Below, in pieces: positions 1 to 7,645 of a stretch of DNA of 28,076 bases (its first letter is position 1; every line of letters begins with the position of its first letter). The stretch comes from Bordetella parapertussis. GTDB lineage: Bacteria > Pseudomonadota > Gammaproteobacteria > Burkholderiales > Burkholderiaceae_B. Below the pieces are notes generated by a model that saw only the letters and a program-made list of their open reading frames with translations, searched no databases and was not told where the DNA came from. The DNA lies in contig CAMEAW010000030.1 of assembly GCA_945911685.1 (NCBI GenBank), forward strand, positions 1 to 28,076, in the 5' to 3' direction. A program made the position numbers and the translations under genes.

Positions 1-1887
1 GAACTTGATTTATTTTTTGAAGATGGCACGCGCAGGCATGGCAGCTTTGAGGTGCCTTTAGTGATGGGGCGCGCACCAGAGTGCGGGATTCAAGTATCGC
101 ATTGGCGGGTGGCACGACAACATCTTCGAATCTCGCGTGCCGAAGATGGCTTTCATGTGGATGACCTTGGTTCTATTTTAGGCACTCGGGTAAATGGCAA
201 TCGTATTTCTCGCTATGGGCCACTTAAAAAGGCAGACGAAGTGGTTGTTGGTCCCTGCTTGCTTCGGTTGGCATCTCGGGCACTGCCTGTATTGCCCGTT
301 AAGAGCGTCTGCAACGAGGGCACTCCCGCAGAGCTAGGGCGCCTGGCAACACGCTCAAAGGCGCAGGCGAGCGGGCGTGATTCGAATTCTTTTTCGTTTA
401 ATCGAAGTGCTGTTGCGTTTGTTACTGCAGCAGCGCCAGATCACTCCGCGCAGCGCCCACTTGGCGCCAACGCTTCTGAGGAACATCTTGCGTTTGCAAA
501 TAGCGACATTAAAGTCTCGCAACCTGACTTCAATGCACCATCGACCGTACGTCATGCTGCGCAACCTGACTTCAATACACCATCGACCGTACTTAATGCC
601 TCACAACCTGACTTCAATGCACCATCGTTCGTACAGCAATCAATTGTCGAACAACAAGAACTTCGTCAAGAGCTACGTGCTGGTCTTATCCAGGCCTTTG
701 ATCTGCGTCGCAACGACGTCGGGGCACTTTCAGAGTGCGCGTTAAAGGCACATGCGCAGACTTGCGTCGCTGATCTGCTAGACAAACGGAAGCTGGCGCT
801 CTCTGATTGGCAACGCAATAAAATTTTAAAATTAGTCGTGGATGAAGCGATTGGCCTCGGCGTGCTTGAGGATTTGCTTGAAGACGCCACGATCACTGAA
901 ATTATGGTGAATCGTTTTGACGATATCTATGTTGAGTCGGGTGGCAAACTCTCTAAACACGCGCTTCAATTTAGTAGCGAACAAGCCGTACGCAGTGTCA
1001 TTGAGCGCATCGTATACCCTCTCGGTCGTAGAATCGATGAAGCCTCACCAATGGTGGATGCGCGTTTGCCTGACGGCTCTCGATTGAACGCGGTGTTGCC
1101 CCCGGTTGCGGTCAAGGGTGCTAGTTTCACCATTAGAAAGTTTCCAAAACAACGCCTGCAGATGCAAGACTTGGTCACCTTGCAAGCATTGCCGGCACCG
1201 TTGGCTGAGTTCCTGCGATTGTGCGTCGAACGGCGTTTAAATATCTTGGTATCAGGCGGGACGGGTTCCGGTAAAACCACCTTGCTCAACGTCTTGGCTG
1301 GGTTCGTCGACCCAACTCAGCGTATCGTCACAATTGAGGATTGCGCCGAACTCTTAATTGTTCATCCGCACGTGGTGACTCTTGAGGCACGACAGGCTAA
1401 CTCTGAGGGGCAAGGCGCTGTCACCATCCGCGATTTAGTCAAAAACGCTCTACGGATGCGTCCCGACCGGATTGTGATCGGCGAAGTACGCAGCACAGAA
1501 GCCATTGATATGTTGGCTGCGATGAACACGGGCCATGACGGGTCGATTACGACCTTGCATGCGAACAGCCCTCGCGATGCCTTATCACGGCTTGAGACCA
1601 TGGTACTGAGCGGCAATGCTGGATTACCGTTGCAGGCGATACGCGAACAAATCGGGTCAGCACTACAGCTGGTGGTGCAGCAAACCAGATTGGCCAACGG
1701 TCGCAGAGTCATAACGGGTTTAGCTGAGATCTCTGGCATGGAGTCTGGCACCATTCAAACGCAGCAGTTAGCCAGATTTGACGCTTCTGAACAACGTCTG
1801 ATTGGAGCGGGCTTACGGCCGTCGATCTTTGAACAAACGTCCGACCAGCCAGATCCTGCGATCGTCAATTGGTTTTTAAAGACATGA
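1..1887 (+). CDS. tadA: FHA-domain CpaF/TadA-type secretion ATPase (5' partial)
   Basis: Hexameric ATPase that would power assembly of Flp/Tad pili at the inner membrane. The reading frame is open to the first base of the window, so the true start lies upstream; the in-frame GTG at 52 is only an internal codon. The N-terminal part (about nt 40-290) is an FHA phosphopeptide-binding domain, with the GR motif, a VARQHLRI segment and a VNGNRI loop. A low-complexity linker with three 14-residue repeats (517-642) follows, then the CpaF/VirB11-type ATPase: Walker A GGTGSGKTT near nt 1255, Walker B-type IVIGEVRSTEAIDM near 1471, and the His box TTLHANSPRDALSR near 1550. The stop overlaps the tadB start in an ATGA, which implies translational coupling. 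FHA-CpaF fusions are known in betaproteobacterial Tad loci. The family assignment is very secure. Confidence 0.95.
   Translation, partial: ELDLFFEDGTRRHGSFEVPLVMGRAPECGIQVSHWRVARQHLRISRAEDGFHVDDLGSILGTRVNGNRISRYGPLKKADEVVVGPCLLRLASRALPVLPVKSVCNEGTPAELGRLATRSKAQASGRDSNSFSFNRSAVAFVTAAAPDHSAQRPLGANASEEHLAFANSDIKVSQPDFNAPSTVRHAAQPDFNTPSTVLNASQPDFNAPSFVQQSIVEQQELRQELRAGLIQAFDLRRNDVGALSECALKAHAQTCVADLLDKRKLALSDWQRNKILKLVVDEAIGLGVLEDLLEDATITEIMVNRFDDIYVESGGKLSKHALQFSSEQAVRSVIERIVYPLGRRIDEASPMVDARLPDGSRLNAVLPPVAVKGASFTIRKFPKQRLQMQDLVTLQALPAPLAEFLRLCVERRLNILVSGGTGSGKTTLLNVLAGFVDPTQRIVTIEDCAELLIVHPHVVTLEARQANSEGQGAVTIRDLVKNALRMRPDRIVIGEVRSTEAIDMLAAMNTGHDGSITTLHANSPRDALSRLETMVLSGNAGLPLQAIREQIGSALQLVVQQTRLANGRRVITGLAEISGMESGTIQTQQLARFDASEQRLIGAGLRPSIFEQTSDQPDPAIVNWFLKT
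517..642 (+). repeat. Three in-frame 42-bp tandem repeats in the FHA-CpaF linker
   Basis: Three contiguous 42-bp units start at 517, 559 and 601. They encode the 14-residue units SQPDFNAPSTVRHA, AQPDFNTPSTVLNA and SQPDFNAPSFVQQS. They lie in the flexible linker between the FHA and ATPase domains and keep the frame, so copy number could change without breaking the gene. The divergence between units shows that the array is not freshly made. Confidence 0.95.
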
Positions 1888-2729
1888 ATACGCTGGCTTT
1901 GGTGAGCGGATGTTTGTCGATTGCCTTGGGGGCATGGCTCGGGCAGCGCTTGTTTTTTAGCGCCTCACAACAGTACCGCAAGAACTTGACTGAGCAAACG
2001 CGTAGTGAATTGTCTGACTTGTTTGTCTTTATCGATCTGACCCACCTATGGCCCGTCTTGGTGTGCGTGTCTGTGGGTGCGAGCGTATTGTTGTGGCTGC
2101 TGACAGAAAGTGTTTTGTTTGCGGTGTGCGTAGGCGGAGTAAGTTTTATCCTACCACGCATGATGTTGAGTCGCGCGGTGCGTAAGCGGCAGCTACGCTT
2201 TGACGCACAGCTGCCTGATTTTTTGCTGTCTTTGTCAGGCGCCTTACGTGCAGGGGCAGGTTTAGCGGTGGCCTTGAAATATATCGTGCAAGAGTCTAGC
2301 GCGCCGCTCTCGCAAGAGCTTGGGCTTGTCTTGAGAGAGCAACGAATGGGGGTAGGCTTTACCCAGGCACTCGCTAATCTTTATCAGCGCATGCCCTCTG
2401 AAAGTGTAGAACTGGTCACCACAATGCTCACCGTCGGCACGCGTTCTGGCGCCTCTTTAGCCGACCTGCTTGAACGGTTGTGTACCAATCTCAGGGCTAG
2501 ACAGCACCTTGAAAGAAAAATCGAAGTGATGACAACACAAGGCAAGATGCAGGCGTGGATTATGGGCGCTTTACCCCTAGTGCTGTTATTAGTACTGAGT
2601 CAGATTGATCCGCTGTCAGTGCACCTGTTGCACAGCAGTGCGGTGGGGCGAGCGGTGTTGGGTACGCTATTTATTCTTGAGTGTTTAGGCATTTATTTTT
2701 TACGTCGGATTTTGGCGATTCATGTTTAG
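1884..2729 (+). CDS. tadB: Tad pilus assembly inner-membrane protein TadB
   Basis: Polytopic inner-membrane platform protein of the Tad/Flp system, partner of TadC and of the CpaF ATPase. The ATG at 1884 overlaps the preceding stop in an ATGA and gives 281 residues; an in-frame TTG at 1869 is a less likely start. Hydrophobic segments lie near residues 3-22 and 57-90, and two more in the C-terminal third. The type II secretion F-like (T2SSF) cytoplasmic domain lies between, with the typical QLPDFLLSLSGALRAGAGL stretch followed by a TRSGASLADLLERL segment. The 3' end overlaps tadC by 8 nt. The assignment rests on the T2SSF pattern and on the position between the ATPase gene and a second T2SSF gene. 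Confidence 0.93.
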   Translation: MNTLALVSGCLSIALGAWLGQRLFFSASQQYRKNLTEQTRSELSDLFVFIDLTHLWPVLVCVSVGASVLLWLLTESVLFAVCVGGVSFILPRMMLSRAVRKRQLRFDAQLPDFLLSLSGALRAGAGLAVALKYIVQESSAPLSQELGLVLREQRMGVGFTQALANLYQRMPSESVELVTTMLTVGTRSGASLADLLERLCTNLRARQHLERKIEVMTTQGKMQAWIMGALPLVLLLVLSQIDPLSVHLLHSSAVGRAVLGTLFILECLGIYFLRRILAIHV

Positions 2730-3639
2730 GATCATGCTTTGGGTCGCGCTGCTATCAGGCGCCCTAGCCATTGCAGTCGCCTTGTTTGCCGGCGTTAGGA
2801 TACTGTTGGCAAGTCTGAAGCAGGATAGGGAAATTAACTTTAGTGCAGCACTCAGTTCTTGGCTTGAAATGGGAGTGCTTCGCCCTTTACTGGCTTTGCT
2901 AGGTCGCTGGTTATTGCCGTTTATCACTTGGAATCAAAGGCGTTCTTTGAATAAATTGCTTGTGCGTAGCGCGTTAACCGACTTAGGTTATGCGCAGATT
3001 TTTGCTGCACAGGTACTTCTGTCGATACTGATTTTGGCCGTCTTTTGGGGGTATTTGGGGATGTGGGCTTTCCAGGGCCCTGTCGTACGAGCAGAGCTCT
3101 TACTGAATCTGTTGCTAAGCGCTTGCCTTGCGACGTTCTTTTGGTGGCTGCCAATCATGTGGCTTAAACAGCGCTACCAGCAAAGGCTCAAAGCGATTGA
3201 ACGCGCACTCCCATTTTTTTTAGATATGGTTGGGCTCGGTCTGGGTTCGGGTCAAAATTTGCAAGCTTCGCTTCAGCTTGCGTGCGACCACTTGCATGAT
3301 GGGGCTTTAAAGACTGAATGGCTGCAGACCTTAAGCGATATTCGTACCGGTATTGCACGCAGCGAGGCCCTCAGGCAACTGAGCCTGCGTATTGAGTTAG
3401 TGGCTGTTCGTCAACTGATCTCGGCGTTGATTCAGGGTGAATCACTCGGGCAGGGTATGGCGCAAATCGTTGAGGTCTACGGCGCCCAACAACGGGCACA
3501 ACGGTTGATGGATGCCGAAAAGCTGGCGCTGCAGGCGCCCGTCAAGATGCTGTTTCCACTGGCCTTATTCATATTTCCGTGCACGTTTTTAGTGCTGGGG
3601 TTTCCGGTGATTGTTCAACTTTTAGGCTTGCAGCCGTGA
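2722..3639 (+). CDS. tadC: Tad pilus assembly inner-membrane protein TadC
   Basis: Second T2SSF-family platform protein of the Tad secretion machinery, 305 residues. The first 28 residues form a membrane segment, two more hydrophobic stretches lie around residues 95-150, and the C-terminus ends in a hydrophobic helix (LFPLALFIFPCTFLVLGFPV). The cytoplasmic T2SSF domain carries ALPFFLDMVGLGLGSGQNLQ and LISALIQGESLGQGMAQIV, which match the TadC consensus (LP..lDl...gl.aG..l; l...q.e.lG..l...l). The ATG at 2722 lies inside the tadB 3' end, in keeping with a coupled operon. The next gene starts 15 nt after the stop. Confidence 0.93.
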   Translation: MFRIMLWVALLSGALAIAVALFAGVRILLASLKQDREINFSAALSSWLEMGVLRPLLALLGRWLLPFITWNQRRSLNKLLVRSALTDLGYAQIFAAQVLLSILILAVFWGYLGMWAFQGPVVRAELLLNLLLSACLATFFWWLPIMWLKQRYQQRLKAIERALPFFLDMVGLGLGSGQNLQASLQLACDHLHDGALKTEWLQTLSDIRTGIARSEALRQLSLRIELVAVRQLISALIQGESLGQGMAQIVEVYGAQQRAQRLMDAEKLALQAPVKMLFPLALFIFPCTFLVLGFPVIVQLLGLQP

Positions 3640-3654
3640 CAAGGAAACCTGACC

Positions 3655-4119
3655 TTGCTCTTAAATGATAAAAATCACTGGCGAAAGAATAAGCCTCGTC
3701 ATCATGCTGGTTCTATGGTGCAGTATGAAGTAACCGCTGAGCCAAAGTACGTACTTTTTTTGGAACGGGTAGATTCTGCCTGGGGACGCCTGCGGGGTTT
3801 ACTAGGCCAGCCCACGCTCGCACCGACGTATGCGTTGTGGCTACGCCCTTGTTCGGGGGTACACACCTTTGGTATGCGATTTTCGATTGGCGTATTTTTT
3901 ATCGACAAACACGGCGTCATCGTCAAAACGATTTCGCAGCTTAAACCCAATCGTATTGCTTTATGTTGGCAAGCAAGATCTGTGGTTGAAACCGTCGCCT
4001 TTGAAAAGGATCGAATAGAAGAGATGAAGTGCACGGTGCTGTATGCGCTGACCCAGGGTCAGTCTTGCGGTGATGTGGGCACTGGCTCGGACTCAGTCTC
4101 GACAAAAACCGAGGCATAG
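3655..4119 (+). CDS. DUF192 family protein at the end of the tad operon
   Basis: Small DUF192-family protein of 154 residues; the biochemical function of the family is unknown. The family pattern is clear: RLRGLLGQPTLAPTYALWL, then the central SGVHTFGMRFSIGVFFID with KHGVIVKTI, then the C-terminal VET segment. I chose the TTG at 3655 because an AAGGAA Shine-Dalgarno sequence lies about 9 nt upstream. The in-frame ATG at 3715 has no visible ribosome site but would remove only a non-conserved basic leader. It follows tadC closely, so it is probably co-transcribed; DUF192 genes near tad genes occur in other Betaproteobacteria. Its last 61 nt overlap the 3' end of the convergent gene. Confidence 0.85.
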   Translation: MLLNDKNHWRKNKPRHHAGSMVQYEVTAEPKYVLFLERVDSAWGRLRGLLGQPTLAPTYALWLRPCSGVHTFGMRFSIGVFFIDKHGVIVKTISQLKPNRIALCWQARSVVETVAFEKDRIEEMKCTVLYALTQGQSCGDVGTGSDSVSTKTEA

Positions 4120-4853
4120 CTTGGATAAAAACTACAGTACAAGATGGCTCCACCAACGATATTAATGGGCACTTGTACGGTGGCGGCAAGGGTGTTTGGA
4201 ATACCGATCCAGACCAACAGACTTAAGGCGCTGTCGATCGCTAAAAATACGGCAAGCCAGCTTAAGCCGTAAACCAAAAATACCCACTTATTACGCCAAC
4301 AGGCGATACCACTAAAAAACAGCGCACGTGAGATGCTGATTTGATGCCATGCTACGAGCACGGGTGCATACCAAAAAATCGCTGCCATCAGCATATAAAA
4401 CACAGCAAAGATGATCATTGGCGTACGGACGGCAGCGAGCAGAGGCGAAAGATTATTAGCGTCGGTTAAAGATTTGAGTGCCTCGGTGACCTCTGCAGCA
4501 AAAGGCATAAACGCGATTAGGCCTAACAGCAGGCAGGTGACCAGATAAAGCGAACCCATGGCGAGCAGTTTTTTGAAGACGCCGCTCGGTTTCAGCGGCT
4601 CAAGCCACATACCCAGTAGCATCTTGTGCCCCTCGGCCGCGTGGCGCCCCGCAGAAAGGGTCACGACTGTCACGGCTGGCATCAGCACCACAAATAAGAT
4701 TGGACCGATAGGTGGGGTAATACTGGCCACCATCAGCAGTAGGCTAATGAACATTGCCCACGAAAAAAAGGCAAGAGGCTGGGTGCGGAACAAGGCCCAA
4801 CCGTCGCTAACCCAGCGCCAGCCTGACAAGGCGTTTAGAGCAACAGCTTGCAT
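4059..4853 (-). CDS. BPSS1780 family integral membrane protein
   Basis: Predicted inner-membrane protein of 264 residues with about six hydrophobic segments and no soluble domain. The opening MQAVALNALSGWRWVSDGWA, with a GW..F...P..W....... pattern, and the later KPSGVFKKLLAMG resemble the BPSS1780/DUF2189-like family common in Betaproteobacteria. No function is established for the family. Its ATG shares a base with the TGA of the upstream homoserine kinase gene (TGATG), so the two are an operon and probably coupled. The 3' end runs 61 nt into the convergent DUF192 gene. The family name is from memory and the function is unknown. Confidence 0.85.
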   Translation of the reverse strand: MQAVALNALSGWRWVSDGWALFRTQPLAFFSWAMFISLLLMVASITPPIGPILFVVLMPAVTVVTLSAGRHAAEGHKMLLGMWLEPLKPSGVFKKLLAMGSLYLVTCLLLGLIAFMPFAAEVTEALKSLTDANNLSPLLAAVRTPMIIFAVFYMLMAAIFWYAPVLVAWHQISISRALFFSGIACWRNKWVFLVYGLSWLAVFLAIDSALSLLVWIGIPNTLAATVQVPINIVGGAILYCSFYPSYASVFVETESEPVPTSPQD

Positions 4854-5830
4854 CAGTCTTCCTTTGGTAAATCGGGGATCAGACCGACCGTTCGGTGTTG
4901 AAGTACGCGTTCGAAGTGAGTGGGATCGTGCGGCTTAAGCGTTTGTGCAGACCGTGGCAAATAAAAATCGTACAAACGTGAAATCCAGAAGCGCAAGGCC
5001 GCAGCACGCAGCACCGCGGGCCAAAGGCGATGTTCAGCTTCAGTGAAAGGGCGCAGGCTTGCGTAAGCCTTTAACCACGCGTTAACGTGGTCGGGTTTAA
5101 AGGTGCCGGTTGCTAAGTCAATACACCAATCGTTGACACTGACGGCAACGTCAAAGAGCCAAGTGTCACAGCCAGCAAAATAAAAATCGATGAAGCCACC
5201 CATTTGAGGTTCGGACTGGGTGCCTGCAAACAAAACGTTGTCTCTGAAAAGATCACAATGTGAGGGGCCGAAGGGCAGTTCTTTGTAATCTGTCGTGAGC
5301 GCCATTGCGCGCTGCTCGGCCAAGGTTTGTGTTAACAGTTGCGCAAGGGCAGGCGTCAGGTAAGGAAGTACCACTGGCGCGGTTTGTTCCCACCATGCGA
5401 GGCCACGTAAATTAGGCTGGCTCAGGCTGAAGTCTTTAGCCGCTACATGTGCTTGGGCTAAAGTCTTGCCGGCAAGGGTGCAATGTGCGGTGGTGGGCGC
5501 GGGTTCGTAACCACCGGGTAGCCGGTTGACGATCGCAGCGGGTTTATGCAGTAAGGTCGACAGTCGTGCGCCATCTTGGCGCGTTTGTGGCTGTGGCACG
5601 GGTACGCCGCGCTGCGCTAGGTGATGCATCAGTTCAATATAAAAGGGTAACTGTTCGGCCGTGAGCACCTCAAACACGGTCAAGACGTACTCGCCTTGCG
5701 TGGTGGTTAGAAAAAAGTTGCTGTTTTCGATTCCGGCTGCGATCCCGCGCAGCGCGACGAAGTCACCTAAGGCGTATTGCTTAAGTAGGGCGCATGCGTC
5801 AGCGTCACTGACATTCGTAAAAACAGCCAT
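4853..5830 (-). CDS. thrB: Homoserine kinase, APH-like type
   Basis: Phosphorylates L-homoserine to O-phosphohomoserine, the branch step to threonine; cytosolic. The 325-residue product has the aminoglycoside phosphotransferase (APH) fold rather than the GHMP fold of E. coli ThrB. The N-terminal lobe contains GIAAGIENSNFFLTT and YVLTVFE, typical of this ThrB type. The catalytic loop is SHCDLFRDN (H191, D193, N198), followed by the metal-binding Asp in GGFIDFYFAG (D215). Length and motifs match the beta- and gammaproteobacterial family. The start is an ATG at 5830. It is first in a two-gene operon with the BPSS1780 gene. The asd gene further along the window belongs to the same aspartate pathway but is on the other strand. 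Confidence 0.95.
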   Translation of the reverse strand: MAVFTNVSDADACALLKQYALGDFVALRGIAAGIENSNFFLTTTQGEYVLTVFEVLTAEQLPFYIELMHHLAQRGVPVPQPQTRQDGARLSTLLHKPAAIVNRLPGGYEPAPTTAHCTLAGKTLAQAHVAAKDFSLSQPNLRGLAWWEQTAPVVLPYLTPALAQLLTQTLAEQRAMALTTDYKELPFGPSHCDLFRDNVLFAGTQSEPQMGGFIDFYFAGCDTWLFDVAVSVNDWCIDLATGTFKPDHVNAWLKAYASLRPFTEAEHRLWPAVLRAAALRFWISRLYDFYLPRSAQTLKPHDPTHFERVLQHRTVGLIPDLPKED

Positions 5831-6039
5831 AAAAAATCACACAGAGTTAGAACTTGTAAGGTTGTTTGCGGCAGTAAAGTTCTAGACGCAAAGTCATAGA
5901 GCGAAGTTTAGCAAGAAGTACACAACTTCTCTTGTAGAGGAGGGTTCACGAAGCCTGAGTCTGAGGTAAAAACACTCGCAGACCCCACGGTAAGCGTAAA
6001 ATCGCCACTTTTGAATGAAATGGATGTTTTTCGGTAAAT

Positions 6040-7065
6040 ATGCGTAGTTCGACTGACCTTCAGCTGCCTGTGGCCTCAGAGGTAGCACAGAGCTGGAAGC
6101 TCTGCGTGGCCCCGATGATCGACGTGACCGATCGGCATTGTCGGTATTTTCATCGTTTACTTGCGCCTCATGCCCGTCTATATACCGAGATGATTACAAC
6201 GGGCGCCTTATTGCACGGTGATGCGCAGCGACATCTCGACTTTAATGAGCAAGAACACCCCGTTGCGTTGCAGCTAGGTGGTAGCGAGCCCGACGCGTTG
6301 GTTGCCGCCGCAAAGCTTGGTGCTCAGTGGGGTTACGACGAGATCAATTTAAATTGTGGTTGCCCCTCTGAACGGGTGCAAAAAGGTGCTTTTGGTGCTT
6401 GTTTAATGGCCGAGCCCAACTTGGTCGCCGATTGCATCAAAGCGATGCAAGATGTCGTCAGTGTGCCTGTGACGGTCAAGCATCGCATGGGTTTAGATAA
6501 AAACGAGTCGTATGATTTTGTGCGCGACTTTGTCGGAACCATCTACGATACGGGCTGCAGAGTCTTTATTATTCATGCACGCAATGCAGTGCTGAAAGGC
6601 TTATCGCCTAAAGATAACCGCGAAGTGCCACCGCTCAGGTACGACGAGGCGGCTCGGCTTAAACAGGATTTTCCGGATGCGGTGATGGTATTGAACGGCG
6701 GGCTCATCACCTTGGCTGATTGTGAGGCCGCTTTACCCCAGTTTGATGGCGTGATGTTGGGACGCTCGCCCTGGCATGATCCCTCAGTGCTGTCGCGGAT
6801 TTCACACGCTTGGTGGCCACACTTGCTACTCAAGACAGAGGCAGAAGTGATTGAAGCGCTTGTGCAATACGCGGCTCAACAGATCGCTGCAAAGGTGCCT
6901 TTGCGTATCGTTGTGAGGCCGATACTCGGGCTATTTAACGGGCGCTCAAACTCACGTATTTGGCGACGGATGTTGTCGGACTCGAAACTACTCAGACAAG
7001 ATGACCCCGAACTCATTCGCGTGGCCTGGCAGCAGGTGGGTGGCGATGCTACACAGTGTCATTGA
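6040..7065 (+). CDS. dusA: tRNA-dihydrouridine synthase A
   Basis: FMN-dependent enzyme that reduces U20/U20a in the D-loop of tRNAs. The 341-residue product has the Dus TIM barrel. It opens with CVAPMIDVTDRHCRYFHRLL, followed by LYTEMITTGALLHGD, HPVALQLGGSEPD, INLNCGCPS with the catalytic Cys at residue 108, and KHRMGLD. Phosphate-binding residues lie in VLNGGLIT and GVMLGRSPWHDP. The RVQKGAFGACLM stretch after the catalytic loop is characteristic of DusA rather than DusB or DusC. The ATG at 6040 lacks a strong Shine-Dalgarno sequence, so the first few residues are uncertain. It appears to be monocistronic, with a 209-bp divergent spacer from thrB in which I could not settle on a promoter. 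Confidence 0.97.
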   Translation: MRSSTDLQLPVASEVAQSWKLCVAPMIDVTDRHCRYFHRLLAPHARLYTEMITTGALLHGDAQRHLDFNEQEHPVALQLGGSEPDALVAAAKLGAQWGYDEINLNCGCPSERVQKGAFGACLMAEPNLVADCIKAMQDVVSVPVTVKHRMGLDKNESYDFVRDFVGTIYDTGCRVFIIHARNAVLKGLSPKDNREVPPLRYDEAARLKQDFPDAVMVLNGGLITLADCEAALPQFDGVMLGRSPWHDPSVLSRISHAWWPHLLLKTEAEVIEALVQYAAQQIAAKVPLRIVVRPILGLFNGRSNSRIWRRMLSDSKLLRQDDPELIRVAWQQVGGDATQCH

Positions 7066-7084
7066 CTGACCGCCGATGGGTCAG
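7066..7084 (+). other. Hairpin just after the dusA stop
   Basis: CTGACC and GGTCAG form a perfect 6-bp inverted repeat around a 7-nt loop immediately after the dusA TGA. No T-run follows, so it is not a classical intrinsic terminator. It may protect or help end the dusA transcript in the convergent dusA/CBS interval (7066-7183), which holds nothing else recognisable. Confidence 0.4.
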
Positions 7085-7183
7085 CGTTCGAACATTCTCA
7101 AGTGCAGACATACTTTTGACGAAAAAGAGCAGGGGCTTGGCTCAGAAAATCTGTTAAGTGAACTTTCTTTTGACCAGCGCAAC

Positions 7184-7645
7184 TTAGCGAGTTTTAGAAG
7201 GCTCTTTATCGTCAGGCCAATCACGGATATAGGCTTTGAGCATCGAGTTTTCGAATTTTTGCGCAGCCGCAATCGCTTGAGCCATGTCATAAAATGAAAT
7301 CACCCCTAGCAACATTTCGCCCTCCATGACCGGAACGTAACGCGAGTGGTGTTCAAGCATCAGGCGTTGCACCTCAGTGGCCAACGTTTCTGGGCTCACA
7401 CTCACGGGGTGTTGCTCCATCAAGCCACCGATCATGACTTCGCCAATAGTGCCCTGGTGCTTGCTGAGATAACGAATGATTTCGCGAAAAGTGAGCATGC
7501 CCACGAGTTGCCCACGCTGCATGATCACCAGCGAGCCGATGTCGTGCGTGCTCATGGTCTCGAGGGCGTGGGTCACTAGCGTTTCGGGCGTGGCAGTAAA
7601 AAGGGTGTGGCCCTTCACCTTCAGAACTTCACTAACTTTTAGCAT
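7184..7645 (-). CDS. CBS-domain pair protein
   Basis: Stand-alone protein of 153 residues with two CBS motifs (Bateman module), likely to bind an adenine nucleotide and act as a regulatory or sensing subunit. The first CBS runs from about residue 12 to 60 (DIGSLVIMQRGQLVGMLTFREI) and the second from about 75 to 130 (HHSRYVPVMEGEMLLGVISFYD). The start is an ATG at 7645 preceded by a strong AGGAGA ribosome site, which lies inside the 3' end of the YihY-type gene; the two genes overlap by 14 nt and form an operon. The ligand and partner are unknown. A role in regulating the upstream membrane protein is only a guess from the operon. Confidence 0.9.
   Translation of the reverse strand: MLKVSEVLKVKGHTLFTATPETLVTHALETMSTHDIGSLVIMQRGQLVGMLTFREIIRYLSKHQGTIGEVMIGGLMEQHPVSVSPETLATEVQRLMLEHHSRYVPVMEGEMLLGVISFYDMAQAIAAAQKFENSMLKAYIRDWPDDKEPSKTR

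Noticed and set aside
377..745. Overlapping plus-strand frame of 122 codons inside the FHA-CpaF gene
   Set aside because: It is a shifted reading of the repeat-bearing linker of a clear gene and has no domain or ribosome site.
5914..5930. AGAAGT/ACTTCT hairpin in the thrB-dusA spacer
   Set aside because: A 6-bp stem without a T-tract or a clear link to either start; likely chance.
7050..7110. Possible repeat of the dusA tail (GDATQCH versus ADGSAFEH)
   Set aside because: Similarity is too weak at the DNA level; the hairpin after the stop explains the local pattern better.
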